Part shown: one piece after another, positions 50,363 to 60,967 of the stretch
Numbering within the stretch: the stretch's first letter is position 1
Layout: the number at the start of each line of letters is the position of its first letter
NCBI GenBank assembly: GCA_020726505.1
Contig: JAHLEZ010000021.1
Coordinates: forward strand, 124,001 to 188,000
Origin: Leptodontidium sp. MPI-SDFR-AT-0119
Lineage: Eukaryota; Ascomycota; Leotiomycetes; Helotiales; Leptodontidiaceae
Direction of reading: 5' to 3'
DNA length: 64,000 bases
Position numbers and translations under genes: made by a program
The notes under the pieces: generated by a model
What the model was told of the DNA's origin: nothing
Database searches by the model: none
What the model saw: only the letters and a program-made list of their open reading frames with translations

Positions 50363-53300
50363 CTATATGAGTTTTAACCCTTCCTGAAATCCGAGAACAG
50401 AAATTCTCCCTGATGGGTGTCCTAATACAATAACTTTGTTCCAGACACCCTCACAAGTCGCTCGATAAGCAGGAGGAAGCCAGAGAAGATTTGACTCCTC
50501 TTCCACTACCCAATTGTTTGACACAAATAGAGTACGTGCAATATTGCCGTCGGGCAAGAAGGCGACTGAGTGGACCCCGTCCGAATGGCCCTCGAGCGTC
50601 TGAAGCAGCGCTCCCGTCGCGGCGTCCCAGAGCCGCACTGTCTTATCGTATAATCTAGACACGACCTGCTTGCCGTCGGGCGAGAAGGCGACTGAGCGGA
50701 CCCCGTTTAAATGGCCGTCGAGCGTCTGCAGCAGCGCTCCCGTCGCGGCATCCCAGAGCCGCACTGTCCAGTCGTATGATCCAGACACGACCTGCTTGCC
50801 GTCGGGCAAGAAGGCGACTGAGTGGACCCCGTCCGAATGGCCCTCGAGCGTCTGCAGCAGCGCTCCCGTCGCGGCGTCCCAGAGTCGCACTGTCTTATCG
50901 TCTGATCCAGACACGACCTGCTTGCCGTCGGGCGAGAAGGCGACTGAGTGGACCCAGTTCGAATGGCCCTCGAGCGTCTGCAGCAGCGCTCCCGTCGCGG
51001 CATCCCAGAGCCGCACTGTCCAGTCCCACGATCCAGACACGATCTGCTTGCCGTCGGGCGAGAAGGCGACTGAGTGGACCCCGTTCGAATGGCCCTCAAG
51101 CGTCTGCAGCAGCGATCCCGCCGCGGCGTCCCAGAGCCGCACTGTCCAGTCCCACGATCCAGACACGACCTGCTTGCCGTCAGGCGAGAAGGCGACTGAG
51201 TGGACCCCGTTTAAATGGCCGTCGAGTATCTGCAGCAGCGCTCCCGTCGCGGCGTCCCAGAGCCGCACTGTCTTATCGTATGATCCAGACACGACCTGCT
51301 TGCCGTCGGGCGAGAAGGCGACTGAGCGGACCCCGTTCGAATGTCCCTCAAGCGTCTGCAGCAGCGCTCCCGTCGCGGCGTCCCAGAGCCGCACTGTCTT
51401 ATCGTATGATCCAGACACGACCTGCTTACCGTCGGGCGAGAAGGCGACTGAGCGGACCCCGTTCGAATGTCCCTCGAGCGTCTGCAGCAGCGCTCTTGTC
51501 GCCACGTTCCAGAGCCGCACTATCTTATCGTATGATCCAGACACGACCTGCTTGCCGTCGGGCGAGAAGGCGACTGAGTGGACCCCGTTCGAATGGCCCT
51601 CGAGCGTCTGCAGCGCTGCGTCCCAATTTGCTTGCACTTTCGGTCTCGTTTGAATCCAATGTGGGATATAATTCTCAAATTGCTTCCGAATAATGCTATT
51701 CTCTGGGGCGAAGACAAGAGCCGAACAGTATAGTTGGAGGGGTGCCTGTTCAATCACTGATCGGTTATATATGGCAAAGCGCTTAGCATCATGGATAAAT
51801 GCGTGCAGACTAGGGTTTATATCAGCCTTGACATAGATTAGCTTAAGATCCTTTAGCATATTACAACGAGGATTTACTGGAACCTGAGCCTCTAAAGACG
51901 AAATTGCCCGGATCCCTTCTGAGGTCTTCCCTATCCATCCAAGGGACTCAAGCCAGTGCAGTAGATGGGCCTGCAGAAACCGGTGAACTTCCTCGCCATC
52001 GTGAACCTGAGAACCACTCCTTTGCAGATGCTGGACCCAGTAAAGGCATGCATATTGAACTTCGGGCGGAAGGCATTTCTCAATCCAACTACTCTCAACT
52101 TGGCTGGCTTGACTGCCAGGAGAATGCATTCCGCAAATGTCCTTCTTGAGTGTCTGGGACATTAGCTGTATACAGCTAGCAGCTAATAGCTGGTGTGCCT
52201 CCTTCTCATTTACCCAGAAATCCCCACATCGATCTTTATTGAGGAGGAAGTCGCGAAATGAAGGGTGGTGTAGGCGGAGCGGGCGAGTCGGGTCCTCTGG
52301 AATATCAAGGATCCCATAAAGATCCTCAAATGTCTGGTCAACTTCTTCCTTTGGAAGGTGTAATAACCTGCTCAGTGAAGAGATAGAAAGAGGTGAGAGC
52401 AACACTACTATACTTCCAAGCGTATGCTTTAATATATCGCATGCCTCTTCTTTCTCTTCCTCCGAAAAGTCCAAGGAGATCGAGTGTTTGAGGACAGCAA
52501 GGTAGATCTCATTGAGGTGCTTCTCTGGTGCAGTAATAGCGCTGCTACTACCCTTGAGAATTGTGTCCAGTCTCTTGCGTGCGAATCGCCTCCCCTCACG
52601 AATAAAGCGACAAGCTGTTGCTGCCCAAATGAAGAGGCCACAAGCGTATAGAACCAGCTGTCTCAGAACCACTTCGCCTGGCCAAGCTGCGCCAAGAGTC
52701 CACTCTTGCCTGATTATCCCTAGATTGTATTCCAGGAATAGAGAGATGTCATGGTTGATAATCGTAGGCGGTACGTTATTGAGTACGAAGTCCTGGTATT
52801 CGGCTCGTGGGATATCGTGCATACTGTATCGAATTGGAATTTCGGGTCTGCTGGTAAGCAAAACTCGAAGTCGTACCGTCGTCAACGACCGAGCTTCAGC
52901 TAGGAGCTGCAGAATAATTCGGACATCTTTATCATCCTCACACTCATCAAGTGCGTCAACGATAAGAATGTAAGACCGATGTGATTCGCTCTGTAGATTC
53001 GATAGTGGACTGAGAACAAGCCGATGCCACTGTTCCGAGAGGGATAGGCTCGCAATATCACTCCGCTTTGTAACGGCGTCACCGATATACTGTCGAAGAG
53101 ATGGCACATTGAAAGCGAGCTGCACCGCTAGACTTGTAAAGAACTTGCCGGCATAGCTCACATCCCCGCCACCCTTTGAGAAGAAGAAGCTGGCTCCAAG
53201 ACGCTTTTGCTCATTATATCTGCGGGCGACGGTGCGGGAGACTGTTGACTTTCCTGTCCCAGCCAAGCCGTTCAGCCAGAAGATGCATTGCTCATCTTGT

Positions 53301-53614
53301 CCGTCTGTTCCATCAGCCCAGTCATATATCCTTTGTAAAAGGTCGACGCGCGTGTCAGGGAGGCAGGCAGGTTCGTGTTGGCGGTTGTAGGAGTTGAAGG
53401 GCGCATTCGTTGCAAACGGGAGGAGGTTGAGGGGATCCTCTTGGCCTGTCACTTATCAGTTTCTCTGATAATAATCTACTTTCGTATCTGCAAGGAACTG
53501 ACTGAAATGATACGTGTTTCCAAGTTGCGCTGTTGCGCCTTCGCGGACTTGAATGTGTTGATATTGATTGCCATGTGGGGCCTGGCGCTGGCCAAGGTGT
53601 TCGGGGTCTGACAT
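50363..53614 (-). CDS. NLR-C: HET-s amyloid motif / NACHT / WD40, two exons, apparently intact (1064 aa)
   Basis: Proposed CDS: complement(join(50363..53445,53503..53614)); intron 57 bp with donor GTCAGT and acceptor GACAG, phase 1. Exon 1 (MSDPEHLGQR...) holds an amyloid motif at residues 21-37 (IQVREGATAQLGNTYHF) that matches the two repeats in the HeLo 3' half at 46198-46575. Exon 2: NACHT with P-loop WLNGLAGTGKSTVSRTVA, Walker B LIVDALDECEDD, VLLTSRPEIPIR; then eight full WD40 units and a partial ninth, and the usual C-terminal closing segment. By analogy with Podospora NWD2, ligand binding to the WD40 disc should oligomerise NACHT and let the N-terminal motif template the HeLo effector. 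It is head-to-head with a broken HeLo gene 287 bp away. Confidence 0.88.
50520..51620 (-). repeat. WD40 array of NLR-C (126-bp units)
   Basis: Eight complete units and one partial of the type LEGHSNGVHSVAFSPDGK / QVVSGSYDKTVRLWDAATGA. Adjacent units are almost identical in DNA; changes cluster at the residue after S.GV, and at Y/W/D before DK or DW. Confidence 0.9.
53503..53554 (-). other. HET-s-related amyloid motif encoded in NLR-C exon 1
   Basis: The motif pattern [IV]-x-[IV]-x-x-x-[AG]-x-A-x-[LT]-G-[ND]-x-Y fits here, at 26988-27032 (NLR-D), and in R1 of the HeLo 3' half at 46417-46455; R2 (46507-46572) fits with IG in place of LG. It ends at the intron donor, as expected for a small N-terminal signalling exon. 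Confidence 0.75.
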
Positions 53615-53901
53615 TGCGATCGACCGTATAAGCTAGCTGCCGCAGAAGTGGAGAAGGCGCCGGCGAGGGCCTACAGCCCAGGTCAATGAATTGTGGAGTG
53701 CAAAGCCTCTCCTTCCTCTTGTAAGTCGGTGCTGGCACGATCTCGTCGTTGATGGTGAGGGGCACTACTCATTCGCCCTGTAGCCGTAGGGGTTGCATTG
53801 GCCTAGTGTGATGAGGCTGCGGCTGAAGTCCTGGTGAGGACTTCCACCTACTCTCTCCATCAACCTCTAGTGTGTCTCTTGTATTATTATTTATCTTGAC
53901 A
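53615..53901. promoter_or_regulatory. Bidirectional promoter of NLR-C / HeLo pair 2
   Basis: 287 bp between divergent ATGs, similar to 27081-27350. See the shared blocks noted there. It would drive receptor and effector together. Confidence 0.6.
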
Positions 53902-54150
53902 ATGGCAGAGCCGTTCGGTATTGTTGCCGGTGCTATTGGTATTGCATCTGCTTTTTTGTGTTGACTGCTTTGAGTACGTCCAGTTTGGGCGCCACTTCGG
54001 TCGAGATTTCGAGACCAGCCAGCTTGCTCTCGACTGCGCGACACTCCGTCTTACACGATGGGGCGAGTCTGTCAACATCTACGACGATCCTAAGCTAGGC
54101 AGGCAGGATGCTACTGCGACCGAGATCCAACTTGCAAAGGATGCGTTACT
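53902..54150 (+). pseudogene. HeLo-domain gene of pair 2, frameshifted and truncated
   Basis: The ATG at 53902 opens a frame starting AEPFGIVAGAIGIASAF. A 5-nt deletion relative to pair 1 near 53955 shifts the frame to an early TGA; the HeLo sequence continues in the next frame (CVDCFEYVQFGRHFGRDFE, TRWGESVNIYDD, EIQLAKDALL) and ends abruptly at about 54150, where unrelated sequence follows. No amyloid repeats are found nearby. The effector partner of NLR-C is therefore missing at this locus. Confidence 0.8.
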
Positions 54151-54618
54151 TCACGTCTGCCAACTTTCTCGAGAAGTTGCTCTCTCTGTTTTCGAGCCCG
54201 CTTTTCGCAACGGTCAGCAAACGCCCCTCTACATGGAAATGGGGGCGACAGCAGAGTCAGATCTCCAACTTCGTCAGAAGAATACAAGCCTCGTGTATAT
54301 CACCGTCGAGTCTTACTACCAGCCAACGTGTGTAAAAGAGACAAAGGCAAGATTGAAATGATACCCCATACATTACTTGTACAATCTAATTATACTCCAG
54401 GTGAGCTTGACCTGGACACCAATTCACCTTCCACTGCCTTTACAACACTTCGACTGTCACTCTCATACCTACGAGATCCCACTGAACCACACTTCCGGAC
54501 CTATCCCGGATGGCTTTCTTCTCCCCTTCATATGTACGATGTCTGTGTTGATGTTTGACTTTCCGAAGAATTGTCGAATAGTCGCAGTCACCAATATCAC
54601 GGTCTGCTTCCCAAACCT
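54151..54618. other. Unassigned sequence after the HeLo break
   Basis: Plus-strand frames 54151-54360 (EVALSVFEPAF...) and 54328-54558 could be exons of a replaced or fused gene, but I see no family and no certain splice sites. Confidence 0.3.
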
Positions 54619-55308
54619 TCAGACACACTCCAGTTCCCCACATATGGATACTTTGAGTGAGGACCTGAAGGCAGTCCACGTCAACTCTATACGGCTATTA
54701 CAAGCTTGGGATTGACAAACCTTGTAGAAATTCTCCCATTTACCGAGAATATCTCTTGGATCCCAACGCCGTCCAGACATAAAATAACCGAACTTTCGAC
54801 AAAAGGCTTCCTCTTCCTTTTCGTCGAACCAATATCCAGAACTCTGCCAGTCGGATAAAGTAGAGAAATCTTCTCTATCAATGGTGGTCGTACAAGAGAG
54901 CAACACCATCTCTTCACTGCTCAGACGGGATAAAATCTTCGAGGCAATGATAGGAGCATCTCCTGACCCGAACAGTATCTTCTCGAGCTGCTGAGTAGCC
55001 TCAATGAGGACTTGGTAGTTCTTCAGGATCCTGAGGGCTTGTGCAAGGTCCGAAACAGATAAGGCGACAGAGTATATGCCGATCACATACCAATCTTTAT
55101 CGAGGCATGATTGCTTGCGACGGTGGATATCAACAAGTCCTTCGGGCGTTGTCTGTTGGACCAGAACGTCGGAATCTTGCCTGGGCCTTTTCCGGATTCC
55201 AGCCTCCTCTTCCCCCTCTAGAGATATTCGTTTTCGCTTCTCGCGTACAAGCCCGGCAGCCCTTCCAGTCGTGTCATCAGTGATCGTGGTACAGACGCTG
55301 TCGGTCAT
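54619..55308 (-). CDS. Hypothetical protein with basic nuclear-type signal (~229 aa)
   Basis: The ORF is open from 55572, but the likely start is the ATG at 55308 (MTDSVCTTITDD), because upstream residues look non-coding. After the start come two basic clusters (REKRKRISLEGEEE, IRKRPRQDSD) suggesting a nuclear protein, then a helical region (LAQALRILKNYQVLIEATQQLEKIL) and a C-terminal part with W/F residues (YWFDEKEEEAFCRKFGYFMSGRRW). A GTTTGT donor near 54716 could end this exon, which would change the C-terminus. Family unknown. Confidence 0.5.
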   Translation of the reverse strand: MTDSVCTTITDDTTGRAAGLVREKRKRISLEGEEEAGIRKRPRQDSDVLVQQTTPEGLVDIHRRKQSCLDKDWYVIGIYSVALSVSDLAQALRILKNYQVLIEATQQLEKILFGSGDAPIIASKILSRLSSEEMVLLSCTTTIDREDFSTLSDWQSSGYWFDEKEEEAFCRKFGYFMSGRRWDPRDILGKWENFYKVCQSQACNSRIELTWTAFRSSLKVSICGELECV

Positions 55309-55807
55309 CGTGCATGTGGACCAGGGATGAAATAGGCAAGTCTGGATGCTTTGCGGTGCAGATCGAGGCCCGTATGACAAGGGAATCGATGTGATCGGTG
55401 AGAGGATACTGGCCGGTGCAGTAGCGGTGAGTAATGAGGAATGACGAGGGCGTACGCAGGTTGCCTTGTTCTGTAGCTTCTCCCCAGTTACGGCGAGGGT
55501 TTGATGCAGCAGTGGGCGGGTCGGCGCCCCGATGAGAAACTCTTTGAACCCCGTCTTCCGAATTTGAACCACCCAGCTTGGATGTATTGTTGGCTTGCAG
55601 CAGTCTCCTAGAAATTTCCATTGGTATATTATATCTGGGAATTAGTCATATACTGACCGCATCGATCGTCAGGCCTATGTAAATTGTTAACAAGAACACC
55701 TTTGATGTGGAAGATAAAATAGTACCTGGACTCGACGGCTGTAATGTAAGCAGGGCATCTTCTGTGGGAGAACTCGTAAATTATGCACCGCTTCCGAACA
55801 ATATGCT

Positions 55808-56008
55808 TTAGCCAACAATTTCTTTATAGCTTTTACCTAATTCCTTCTGCAAATCTTCGCACTGGCTTGTAGACTCGAGCTTGGTAACGGGTTTGTCCTG
55901 GGCAGAAACGGTTTGGTCGCGGCAAACGGTAGCGGCCATCTCAGCCAAGCGCCGAAATTCAACTGTTGGTGGCCAAATTTCTAGAAGCCGCTCTCTGCTA
56001 GAAGACAT
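55808..56008 (-). CDS. Possible small ORF or first exon (66 aa)
   Basis: Begins MSSSRERLLEIWPPTVEFRRLAEMA and is charged and helical. It lies upstream of and in the same direction as the 54619-55308 gene and may be its neighbour or an alternative first exon. No family recognised. Confidence 0.3.
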   Translation of the reverse strand: MSSSRERLLEIWPPTVEFRRLAEMAATVCRDQTVSAQDKPVTKLESTSQCEDLQKELGKSYKEIVG

Positions 56009-56851
56009 GGCAGATGCATATCCTCTGAACGTTCAAGGTTGAGAAAGACCGAGTGTTCTGTCGAGACGGGTAGCAGTGGTGATATGATTCTCCGACGTGG
56101 CAACCGCACGAAGCGGGAATTTTTCCGCCTTCTTGGAAATCCACGTGACTAATACCTTCATGATGGGGAGGTATCAACGACAACACCAAACTGGCCGGCG
56201 ACGACTCTCACCTCCACGTGGTGCCGGCTGGGAATCTGCGAATACTTTTGCTGCCGGGTATTTGCAGAGCCAAGAAGAGTCACCACCAGCCAGCACTGTC
56301 TGCGGGCTGGGGCTACGGTGTGGGAGGGCCCTTTCTTGGGGTCTCCCACCCACAAGCGACAAGGGAACAGTTTAAAAACCATCCGACACACGACTGCGAT
56401 ATCGATCCTACAATCGATGGACATTGGGTTGTGAGATAGGACACCCTTGGGGTGCTCTCGGGCTGCTCTGTTGAAAGGAGGATATCGCCGGGTGTCAGGA
56501 CAAGCGTCAGAGAGAGGTTACAACAGACCGAACGAAGCGAACGAAGCGAACAATACGACCCAGCATGCTTGAACCCACGCAGAGAACGACGAGGTACTTT
56601 GGTTAGTGGGAGGGACAACATGTGTTGCTTGGCTGTTCCGGTACAGAGAGGATACAAGTGGGCGAACTCCTGCCAGACATGGTCGGCCTTGTTGGAGAGA
56701 TCTTGCAAGGCAGCGCGAAACAGATTTGACAATCTGCGGGGCGCAGCATATAATGGAAGCGACGGAAGACTGGGTGGGCGGACTGCAGTTACGACACTTT
56801 CTATATGGCTCGAGAGGACGGACGCGGGTGTCGGTCCACTGAGAGAATAGA
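56009..56851. other. Gap with overlapping low-value frames
   Basis: About 840 bp. Frames exist on both strands but mirror each other. A short tandem run of GAACGAAGC lies near 56526-56548. Nothing is supported as a gene. Confidence 0.35.
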
Positions 56852-57029
56852 ATCCTGAAGCACCTCCCGCAAAGCTTTGGGACAGGAGTACGAAAGGTAC
56901 TTCCGTACTTTCGCCCTAACTCCGCTTATATAAAGAACTATGTGAACAAGGGATTGCGTTACATGCTACCACTGACCTGATATTGTTGCTAATAGTGAAG
57001 GCATCACGTCAAGAGCCACAAGCTTGCCT

Positions 57030-57365
57030 GTTGATTATAAGATCTCAATGTACTTTGTTTGTAGAACCCTAAACTCTACAGTCACTGCTTCATCAAGCAC
57101 GCTGACCCAGATGCTGACAACAGAGGCACGCAACATCGCGGACGTCATTGACGTCCCTACCTCCCTACCACCCTGAACACTCTCTTCGACCATATTACCT
57201 TACGAGCAGCGGTATCGACACGCATTTCGCAGACCTATGTAGCGCCCGTCGGCGGGCATGGTTTTGAGAGGATGACTGCCCCAAATGTCAGAAGCAATTA
57301 GCTTTAAGAGTCCAATTTCCTAGCTGCATCTCTTTGAAATGGCGGCTCACAGCGTATAATAGACG
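57030..57365 (-). pseudogene. Second copy of fragment X
   Basis: Diverged copy of 28364-28697 (shared ATGTACTTTGT-TGTAGAACCCTA, GCTTCATCAAGCACG, GAGCAGCGGTATCGACACGC). Contains stops in all frames compared with the first copy. Confidence 0.5.
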
Positions 57366-57523
57366 GAAAGCTTCTGCCTGATGGCTTTTAGTCATCAGAG
57401 AGGTATCTAGCCCATCGTGATAAAGCGAGTAGCACGATTTCGGGTAGTGCGAAAAGACCTCGCACATCACATGATAAATAGGACATTGCTTAATTGTTGC
57501 TACTAAGCCTGTGGCTGTTCAAT

Positions 57524-60289
57524 CTATTGCATGACACATAGGGATAGATTTGTTATACATGAGATTTTCCGCTGCAGAGCCACAAGTCGAATATAGGACC
57601 TTAGACCAAGTTTTCGAAACAGCTTGTGCCGTTTTGAGGGAGATTTGTTGCTATCGCGCGACGGTCCTGTTGGCAGGTCTTCCGTATACTCTTCTATTTC
57701 TACTGGGCTCTTGTTCTGACGCACGGCATCCAAAGCACATAGCCTGTCCCGCAAAATCTCAGACTCAGCATGATCAAGTCCAAAGACCTTCTCATACCCA
57801 CGCAACACCTCTAAAAACATAGTCCTGGCCTTCGTTAGATCAGCTTGACGTTGGAAGAGAATGCCTAAATTGAAGATTGTGTTTAGAGCTGGGATATAAG
57901 TGGTGATATTATCTGGGCCGAGGGCATTCTCGTAGCCTTGCAGCGCCCGTTGGTACATCTGCTCGGCCTCAACCAACTTGCCTTGGTCGGCGTAGAGGGT
58001 CCCTAAGTTGTTGACCGTCTCGAGCGTCGACGTGTGCTCCGGACCTAATGCCTTCTCCTTGCCTTGCAGCGCCCGTTGGTACATCTGCTCGGCCTCGACC
58101 AACTTGCCCTGGTCGGCGTAGAGGCTCCCTAGGTTATGAATGCCCATTCGACATTATCGACCGGAACTAAGCTGTTTCGAACCATGTATGAACACCTTGA
58201 TGCATGCTGGAGAATCCGCCGTTGTGTCAGCCACGGCTGAACAGCCTGCTCTCCCGGGACATGTGCTGCAATAAACTTCACAGCTAGCCTAGCGAGATTA
58301 TGGTCCCAGGCATAGTTAAGGACATGAATTGTCCACGAGTGAACGCACCCATGAATGCTATACCCTCGTGACTCGATCAAACCTTGCGAAGATGTATCTA
58401 CCTCTACTAGCCCATGGCTAGTCAGTATTCGTACCGCTTGATGGAAGCCTACTTCATCTTTCGTCAGTGCTCGTACCCAGTCGGGGTCGTTCGAGTCACT
58501 GTGCTGAAGAAGCTCTAACCAGAGATCCCGGCTATCGAAGTAAGCCCAGAAGCACAAAAGCTTAGCTGAAAGGTCATTTTGTTGTTTGACGTAATCAAAT
58601 GATATTTGCCAGGTAGAGTAAAGTGTTCGGTCTTCGTAGGAGTCCAGTTCTAGACTCGATTCTTGCAGTTGCACCCAAGACTGCTGGTACAGACGTAAAT
58701 AGTCTGAAAGACTTACCGCCACTTGATCGAGATATGCTCCGGCAGTAGCTAGTGCAAGGGGCAGTCCGTCTAATTCTCTAGCAAGCAAGATAGCGTCGGG
58801 ATCTATTAAGAGATTAGATCTGCATTATTGAACTGTATACTGTGCTTACCACTTCTCAGTCCTTCCCGTCTGGACACGGTTGACAAAATCTCAAGGCTAT
58901 CACGCACATCGCCGAGCTTTCGAATATGGATAAGATGGCCAATTTTGACTTGCGATGACCGTGTTGTAATGAGAATTGATCCTTGATATGATTCCGGGAT
59001 GAACATTCTAATATCTACAGCCGCGAGATCCGTTTTGCCAGGCAGTTTAGGGTTGTCGTAGTTGTCATAGATCATCAACCATCGTGTATTATTAGGCAGA
59101 CTCAACCACGTTTTGACCGTATCTACCACCTCATCGAGGTTCTGATTTGTGTCCACGTTGCCAAGTCAAAGAGCTGAAGAATGTTCTCGTAATATCTGCC
59201 TAGCCACCTTGACAAAGCTTTGCTTCAGTGTATCCTCGTCCTTGATGTTCAGCCAGAATATTGCCGAGTAGTTGTTAATGTGCCGCTTCGCATATGCAGC
59301 AGCGAGTTGTGTTTTGCCGATTCCACCTAGACCATGGAGAACAACGGCACGCCGGGAGCCGTCGCCACTGAGTGCCTTGTCTATCTCTATCAACTCTGTC
59401 TTCCTTGCCACGAAGTGTTCGACGTCAGAAACACCCGAGAGGTTGAAGGTGACTGAGAAGTCCTCGCGCTTTGAACCTGATCTAGTCAGCAGCTTCGTGA
59501 TACCCGAATGTGTTCTTAAAATGTGCCCATGACAAAAGAGCAAGACTTACCTTTTGAAGCCTTATCAATCTCCTCTCGAAGTCGATTCATCGCTTTAATC
59601 TTTCCTTCGCTGTAGATGAGCGGCATATTGACATCAAAAATGCCTAGTAGCGAGTATGCTTTGTCTTCCTGGCGAAAAGTCTCACGACTTGCTGCCCACC
59701 ACAATCGTTCAGCGACGCTGAAATCAGACAAACGGCTCCCTCGAAGGGCCTTGGCTGGAATGCCTGTTACCTCGCAGATGTGTCGTTCTAAGGAGGCCTT
59801 ATTGCCTAATAGCTCCCCCTCTTCTGAGAAGAAGTCGACTGACGCCGGCGCAATAAGCTCTTGCAGAGTCCAGCCTCGCCTGAACCATTCGCTTTTCCGA
59901 AATGTCGATTCCCAGGCTTCGTTGGAATTATCGGCCGAATTAGAGTGAAGTCGCGAAACATCTGGCAGGTAAACGTAGCACTTGGTCGTATCCCGGTACC
60001 AGCGAAACATCGAGTTGATGGCTTCCTGAAGCTCAACGGCATTGGATTTATCGATACAGCAGGTGTCCACCCAAAAGTATTGCAAACCGTCACGCCTCGC
60101 CCGTTCTCCGCAGAACTGCATCTTCCTGTTGCCAGCCTTGTCTTTACTCGTGCCGTCTGTTAGATCCTTGAAAGTGACCTCCTCTTCGCCCCATCTGTGC
60201 GAAAGTATGGCATACTTCTTGGGTATATCGCCTTCAAAGAACTCGGTCAGGGTGAAATCGCCATTGTTGTTGTAATGTAGCAGATGCAT
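57524..60289 (-). pseudogene. NLR-G: HET / NB-ARC / TPR with one stop and one frameshift
   Basis: From ATG 60289: HET domain (AILSHRWGEEEV, YFWVDTCCIDK, RKSEWFRRGWTLQELIAP), exon 1 ending at 59551 (donor GTAAGT). Exon 2 (59476-58850): P-loop VVLHGLGGIGKTQLA, RWLMIYDNYD, ILITTRSSQV; it contains an in-frame TGA at 59166-59168. Exon 3 from 58802: helical linker, then only two clean TPR units plus a third degenerate one. A 1-nt deletion near 58144, just before the first TPR, breaks the frame. The layout is that of NLR-A, but the TPR array is contracted and the leader resembles NLR-E. Likely inactive. Confidence 0.85.
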
Positions 60290-60436
60290 TGTTCGACTAG
60301 CTTCGAGGATCGTAAAGAGGAGGGTTCTTGGTAGTAGTTGAGCCGTCGAGTTGGCATAGGTGCGAAGGGTGAAGACTTCATGTCGGGTTGAGGCTGGCGC
60401 ACTCAGCTGGGCGGCAGCCTCACGGCAGAGCCACAA

Positions 60437-60965
60437 GCTGTTGCAAGCTTGCCTGTTGATTATATAAGCGGAATTACGGCGAAACTACGGCGAAATTACC
60501 AAAGCTTCGCGGGAGGTGCGGGGTCCATCCCTTCTAGCCAAGAATCGTTAGTCTCGTCGATCAGAAGTACTTCCGTACCGAATCGCGTGGCGGCCTTGCA
60601 ACTATTTACGCGCCATAGCAGCCACAAAGCTTATTTGGGTCTCGGACAAAAGAATAATCAATCTAAAGCTCAAATAGAATCTTTTAAGGTATGTAAGGGA
60701 TAATAAGAGGTCGCCGGTATAGCTATGGCAAAGAAGTCGAACTAAAGCCTGAAAGGAGGCTTCTCATAAATTAGGCGAATGGGCGACAACGCGATTACAA
60801 AATTTTCTTCGGAAGTGGTCAAATTGCTAATAAATAGCTGTGTAGTGCTACTAAGCTTCTATTTTTATAAACTCATAAGTTAGTGTGGAGTTTGGGATGC
60901 TTCAAGTCTAAGTACCTATGACTTTTCTCGGCACGCAGGGTTTCTCGGCACGTAGGGAGGGACGT
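60437..60965 (-). repeat. Family-1 long TIR next to NLR-G
   Basis: Complete right-type TIR with two 17-bp units at its outer end. Its inner edge is only ~150 bp from the NLR-G ATG, so the TIR must contain most of the promoter. Confidence 0.8.
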
Positions 60966-60967
60966 TA

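Larger units (their letters stand above)
56852..60965. mobile_element. Family-1 unit carrying NLR-G; left end truncated
   Basis: The right end is a complete long TIR (60437-60965; GGAGGGACGT then TA at 60966-60967). On the left only the inner TIR remains (56852-56945: CACCTCCCGCAAAGCTTTGG and TCCGCTTATATAA), about 450 bp short of a full end. The order left TIR, fragment X, NLR 3' end, NLR 5' end, right TIR is the same as that inferred for the block at 27817-46152. Confidence 0.65.

Noticed and set aside
50670..51693. Two long plus-strand ORFs (327 and 305 codons) antisense to the NLR-C WD40 array
   Set aside because: Shadow frames of the repeat; rich in S/R/P with no domain.
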